From Tritrichomonas musculus (lineage: Eukaryota > Parabasalia > Tritrichomonadida > Tritrichomonadidae): a DNA stretch of 64,000 nucleotides. Positions 60,083 through 64,000 of the stretch are shown in pieces (position 1 is the first letter of the stretch; each line of letters starts with the position of its first letter). Under the pieces are notes generated by a model. That model saw nothing but the letters and a program-made list of their open reading frames with translations, had not been told where the DNA came from and made no database searches. The translations under genes were made by a program, and so were the position numbers. The stretch is taken from positions 6,572,001-6,636,000 of the forward strand of contig JAPFFF010000002.1 of NCBI GenBank assembly GCA_039105265.1. Reading direction: 5' to 3'.

Positions 60083-60126
60083 TATTGCTGTATATGTTTT
60101 AAAAACAACAACTATATAGTTTATAA

Positions 60127-60504
60127 TTACATTTGTGATTGTGATGACATTTGATCATTTAAAGAAATTGATTTTGGCAAATCTTCAATTAATAGTTCAT
60201 CATCCATTTGTAAAATATCGATTTCCTCCCCATGATTAGATCCAGTCAATGTTTTTATTATTGTATCTTGACCATTTATTTTTGCACAGATTTCTTTGGG
60301 TACCTTTTCATTTTTACCTACCAATTCATTGAGATCAATATCAACTATTCTTTTATAGGCTTCTTTTTCTCCATCTGTCAATTTTTGACGAAAGAAATTC
60401 GAATTAAAAAACTCAAATGTAATTTCTTGAATTTGGTCTACTTCGCATAAACTTCTATCAATATCAATTACAATTGTATATTCTGGTGAAATATTCTTTT
60501 GCAT
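60127..60504 (-). CDS. Hypothetical acidic protein
   Basis: A 125-residue protein with good coding character: V-I-D-I-D-R-S-L-C-E-V-D, a helical stretch with F-F-N-S-N-F-F-R-Q-K-L, and an acidic second half ending in Ser/Gln/Met. No signal peptide or membrane span. No family recognised. It starts 45 bp downstream of the tRNA gene's 5' end on the same strand, as an independent unit. Confidence 0.55.
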   Translation of the reverse strand: MQKNISPEYTIVIDIDRSLCEVDQIQEITFEFFNSNFFRQKLTDGEKEAYKRIVDIDLNELVGKNEKVPKEICAKINGQDTIIKTLTGSNHGEEIDILQMDDELLIEDLPKSISLNDQMSSQSQM

Positions 60505-61034
60505 TGTATAAATTAAATGAATGGAGTAGTATATGCGAATTTAAGATAATCTTATCATAAAAATTTTCAGAAATTTATCGTTATATTCCTTAATCAAAAT
60601 TATATTGATTATTTTTTAACCATTCAATATCTCTCAAAAATATTGTAATATTATTGAAAATTCAATTTGAATTGCATTAAATGAACCAAAATTAAAATGG
60701 AATTTTATCTTAGAATTAAAAATATTTTAACTTTAAATGAGCTATTATTTAATTAAAAATTGTTTTTGTATTTATTAAATTTTTATATTTTTTTAATAAA
60801 CTTCGCATTTGAAAGAATAAATATGTTCATTAAAATAAAATCTGAATTTGATGAAGAATGATTTTATTAAACAACTCATCAATGATACAAATATATAAAT
60901 AAAAATGATTTAAATTAGATTTGAATAAATATCTAATAAAATAAAAAAAGATTATTACTATTATTTTTAGTAACACTAAAAAAGAATTAATTAATATCAA
61001 TAACATAATTCATTAATATCGTTTGGCTCTCAAG
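60505..61034. other. AT-rich intergenic DNA
   Basis: Nothing recognised. Confidence 0.5.
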
Positions 61035-62774
61035 TTATATGCCCAAAAATTTTTTAATTTGTGATTCTTTTTCTTCAACACCATCGATGAGCATGAAGTT
61101 GCTATTTTTTATTATCTCAATAATCTCTGAAAAAGAAGGTCTTTCTTCTGGTTCTGTTTTCCAACAAAGATTTATCAAATGTTTTGATACCATATTCAAG
61201 TTATTTGGAATAGGAGCTTTTTGGCCATTCCGAACATCATCAATGGTAATTTTCGGATACATTCCTTTTGTCAGAATGAAGAACACTATAACGCCAAACG
61301 AATAAACGTCAACTTTTTCAGTATAATTTGTGAAGTTATTCAAAAGTTCGGGTGCCATGAACTTTTGAGTACCGAAATCATCTGTGTTTTCTTTAAGAAA
61401 TCCGAAATCGCTCACTTTAGCATGTTTATCATCACTGATTAAAATATTTTCTGGTTTGAGATTTTTGTGGATCAGGTGCGCTTCATGCAATGCCTTCAAA
61501 GCGGTTGAAATTTCAAAGATTGTTGTGACCCTTTCAATTTCTGTCATTTTTTTGACAACGTTATTCAAATTTAAAGGAACAAATTCTAGAAGAATTGAAG
61601 GTTTATGTTCGTCATTGTCACCGAAATAAAATCCAAATGTTTTGATAATATTTGAATGATTGAGACCGTTTATTATTTCATATTCATGGTGAATTTTCTT
61701 CAATTTTTCAATGAACTCGTTTCGGTTTTTTTCGGTTATTTCTTCAAATTCTTTAAGTGCCATGACTTCCTCTTCAGCAACTTTCATTATTTTAGATTGG
61801 TTCCCTTGGCCAATTAATTTGATAACTTTGATTTTCTTCATTGTTTCTTCATCGATAATTTTCAATGGTTTACATTTTAATGAATCAGCAAGATTGTCGT
61901 ATTTCTTCTTCTGGATTAAGTAGGCCTTTTTAAATTTTAGTAGATCTGATTCTGATTTAGTTAGCTTACTTTTTATATCATTTAAATTTCTGTTTTGATT
62001 TTCAATAGAAACTTTTTGTGAGTCAATTTCTATTTGAAACTTTTTCTTAGTTTGAATGGCCTCTGCTTTTTCTTTTGATGATGAAACCTGCAGATTTTTG
62101 TACTTTGCTTCTAAATCTTTGAATTTTTTGCATAAACTTGTATATTTCTTTTGTAAGAGTGGATCACTTTGATTATTCTTGATTTCATTTTCATTTGAAA
62201 CATTTTGTGTATTACGATTGTTTTCGAGGTAAAAATTAATTTGTTGTTCCAAATCCATAATTCGGCCTTGAAGATACTTGAACTTACTCTCTGAGTCTTG
62301 ATGAATGCCGAGTGACTGAATAAGAGCTTTTTGTAGTTTTTCTGGATCTGGTTGATAGCTAAAAGCGATTTGACGAATGTTTTGTATTGTTTCTTGCGTT
62401 GTAACGTCTTTTATAGGAATAGATAATTTATCTTTTAATTTATCTTTAATATCGATAAGGATTTCTTGAACAAAATTGTAATCTTTGTCACCATTCTTCA
62501 AAATGTCTATAATTTGGTCGAAAATCTGATCATGTAGGCTTTTAATTTTTGATCCTACCCGTAATATTCTTCCAAGTAGATCTAAATTATGATCTTCTGA
62601 ATTTTCTAAAATTGGGATATTTAATTGATCTTCAATTTTACTTATACTTATATTTAATTTTTTTTCGTAAATATTTTGGTTGGCTCGCATTGTTTTGATT
62701 TGGTTTTGGAGATGGAAAAGCATTGATTCATCGATATTATTATCTGAACCTTGATTTGGACCATCTTTCGACAT
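61035..62774 (-). CDS. Coiled-coil protein with C-terminal pseudokinase domain
   Basis: A 579-residue protein. Residues 1-300 are mostly helical, with long coiled coil from about 205 to 300. A kinase fold occupies about 318-562: G-loop G-Q-G-N-Q-S-K-I, ATP-contacting Lys in V-M-A-L-K-E-F (341), H-H-E-Y-E-I-I helix C, D-F-G (456-458), F-M-A-P-E-L and D-V-Y-S-F-G-V-I-V-F, of TKL-like character. The catalytic loop reads H-K-N-L-K-P-E-N, so the proton-accepting Asp (position 438) is Asn. It may bind ATP but probably phosphorylates poorly or not at all, suggesting a scaffold or regulator dimerised by the coiled coil. Confidence 0.88.
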   Translation of the reverse strand: MSKDGPNQGSDNNIDESMLFHLQNQIKTMRANQNIYEKKLNISISKIEDQLNIPILENSEDHNLDLLGRILRVGSKIKSLHDQIFDQIIDILKNGDKDYNFVQEILIDIKDKLKDKLSIPIKDVTTQETIQNIRQIAFSYQPDPEKLQKALIQSLGIHQDSESKFKYLQGRIMDLEQQINFYLENNRNTQNVSNENEIKNNQSDPLLQKKYTSLCKKFKDLEAKYKNLQVSSSKEKAEAIQTKKKFQIEIDSQKVSIENQNRNLNDIKSKLTKSESDLLKFKKAYLIQKKKYDNLADSLKCKPLKIIDEETMKKIKVIKLIGQGNQSKIMKVAEEEVMALKEFEEITEKNRNEFIEKLKKIHHEYEIINGLNHSNIIKTFGFYFGDNDEHKPSILLEFVPLNLNNVVKKMTEIERVTTIFEISTALKALHEAHLIHKNLKPENILISDDKHAKVSDFGFLKENTDDFGTQKFMAPELLNNFTNYTEKVDVYSFGVIVFFILTKGMYPKITIDDVRNGQKAPIPNNLNMVSKHLINLCWKTEPEERPSFSEIIEIIKNSNFMLIDGVEEKESQIKKFLGI

Positions 62775-63125
62775 TTTCTAGCGCGAATTCTAAATTGAAT
62801 CGATATTTAGATTTTGAAAATCTTGTACGTTAAATAAAATTGAATGTGTAGATAATTCGCAGTTTTTTTTTGGCAGTTGTGGTTGTTTAATTCAGAATTT
62901 GTGAAAATGTAAAAAATAACTTTCTTTAAAAAAAGATATTAAAGAAACAAATATGAAAATTTTTTTAAAATATTTTTTTTCATGAAGATATTACCATAAA
63001 AATCTTTACTGTAATGATTCATTATACATTATAATCAATTTATAATTGATTAAATTGTTTATTCATAGAAGTTAAGTATTAATTCATCAAGATATGCTTG
63101 TATATAAAGAAAATAAAAAAATATT
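62775..63125. other. AT-rich intergenic DNA
   Basis: Upstream of the pseudokinase gene; nothing recognised. Confidence 0.5.
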
Positions 63126-63231
63126 GATTCTGATGGGACTCGAACCAGCAACCCTAACGATCAGAGCTTAATCTTTCTTTATCTTTGTGCTCAAAAGTAA
63201 GATTCCTTTTTCACGCACTTGCTATAAAACC
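63126..63231 (-). tRNA. tRNA-like sequence, possibly degenerate or intron-bearing
   Basis: Minus strand: a perfect B box GGTTCGAGTCC, an A-box-like TAGCAAGTGCG, and a possible acceptor GGTTTTA against CAGAATC (six of seven pairs, two wobble). Between them AATCTT and AAGATT could pair across about 25 nt. The T stem has mismatches and no convincing anticodon loop is found, so this is either a decayed tRNA or a type II/intron-bearing tRNA I cannot fold by eye. Confidence 0.35.
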
Positions 63232-63269
63232 AAATTATTTGAAAGCACATTTTTAATTTTTTCGATTGT

Positions 63270-64000
63270 TTAAGACTTCTTATACTGTACTTTTGTTGTT
63301 GATGGAAATGCATTTTCTTCCTCAAAAGATAATAAAGAAGGGAATGTGATTTGCTTTAGCGATATGCATCCATCAAAAGCGAACTTTCCAATATGAGTTA
63401 CTGAATTAGATGCTGTAAAATCTTCGAGTGATTGGCATTCATAAAAAGCAAAATTGCCAATTTTATAAACAGCCAATGGAATTGAAACATGCTTCAACAA
63501 CGTGCAGTTTTTGAATGCACAGTCTTCAATGTATCTAACTTTCTCAGGAATGGTTACTTGTATCAAAGATTCACAATATTCGAAAGCATGTTTTCCAATT
63601 TTTTCCACAGAAGATGGAATTTCTATTTCTTTCAACGAAGTGCATTTTCCGAAGCAATAATCACCAAGCGAAGTCACTGTCAAAGGTAAGTTTATTCGTT
63701 CGAGCGATGAGCATCCATAGAACAGAGAGCTTTTAATCTGTGAAACACTCTCTGGAATTGATACTTCAACCAAAGATGAACAGCATTCAAAAGCGTGGCA
63801 GCCAATTGATGTCACAGAAGAAGGAATGACTAATTCAAGCAAGCTTGTGCAGCCTTTGAAAGCATCATTTCCAATCTTCACCACTGAAGGTGAAATTGTT
63901 AATTTCTCCAAAGATGTGCAATCACTGAAGGCATCGTCACCGATTCTTTTCACAGATGAAGAAATCACAACTTCTTTCACAGAGGAGCATCCATTGAATG
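63270..64000 (-). CDS. BspA-type leucine-rich repeat protein (runs off window)
   Basis: At least 243 residues, open at the right window edge (the frame continues as F-N-G-C-S-S-V-K-E-V beyond the first displayed Val). About ten TpLRR repeats of 23 residues with strong consensus I-x-I-P-S-S-V-x-x-I-G-x-x-A-F-x-x-C-x-S-L. It ends with F-P-S-T-T-K-V-Q-Y-K-K-S, a capping sequence. No membrane span at this end, like the 30510 and 24358 proteins. N-terminal head not visible. Confidence 0.85.
   Translation of the reverse strand, partial: FNGCSSVKEVVISSSVKRIGDDAFSDCTSLEKLTISPSVVKIGNDAFKGCTSLLELVIPSSVTSIGCHAFECCSSLVEVSIPESVSQIKSSLFYGCSSLERINLPLTVTSLGDYCFGKCTSLKEIEIPSSVEKIGKHAFEYCESLIQVTIPEKVRYIEDCAFKNCTLLKHVSIPLAVYKIGNFAFYECQSLEDFTASNSVTHIGKFAFDGCISLKQITFPSLLSFEEENAFPSTTKVQYKKS

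Overview
The window looks like nuclear DNA of a parabasalid protist, most likely a gut or genital Tritrichomonas (inference). The evidence is family content: BspA-like leucine-rich repeat proteins, DUF3447/ankyrin proteins, BTB plus F5/8-type-C proteins, R2R3 Myb, STE20/TKL-like kinases, TMEM151-like membrane proteins and a Polinton/Maverick. The DNA is extremely AT-rich, genes are mostly uninterrupted, intergenic DNA is long, and no GTATGT...ACTAACACACAG trichomonad intron was found. The exact species cannot be fixed without a search.

Layout. 1-7.7 kb: right-hand part of a Polinton (integrase start at the window edge, KilA-N protein, double-jelly-roll capsid protein, packaging ATPase and small proteins), followed by hairpins and minisatellites. 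8-12 kb: repeats, a decayed DUF3447 gene, a GC-rich possible structured RNA and a broken Tc1/mariner transposase. 12-15.7 kb: a DUF3447/ankyrin locus whose single-repeat ankyrin cassettes are separated by a 25-bp satellite. 15.8-21.3 kb: three hAT-like terminal-inverted-repeat (TIR) elements and an R2R3 Myb gene. 21.4-27 kb: LRR relics, a BTB-F5/8C gene and a large BTB-like/BspA gene. 27.3-30.3 kb: nested TIR elements enclosing a tRNA-like gene. 30.5-33.1 kb: a second split DUF3447/ankyrin locus that ends in BspA repeats. 33.3-38 kb: a bacterial-type esterase with a frame break, a TIR element carrying a GC-rich core, a palindromic element and a membrane protein. 38.4-43.6 kb: a giant Ser/Glu-repeat BspA surface protein. 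45.8-50.1 kb: a second BTB-F5/8C gene and a TMEM151-like gene. 51.2-56.6 kb: a vWA-E2-U-box fusion, a ubiquitin-like protein ending in GG, a truncated copy of it, and a STE20-like kinase. 57-64 kb: a small TIR element, LRR and kinase relics, a DUF3447 fragment, tRNA-Met, a coiled-coil pseudokinase and a BspA gene running off the edge.

How it fits together. Much of the window is lineage-expanded surface or signalling gene families plus repeats. The parts most deserving attention are the vWA-E2-U-box protein beside a GG-ending ubiquitin-like protein, the ankyrin cassette/satellite locus, and a GC-rich, hairpin-forming cargo inside a TIR element.
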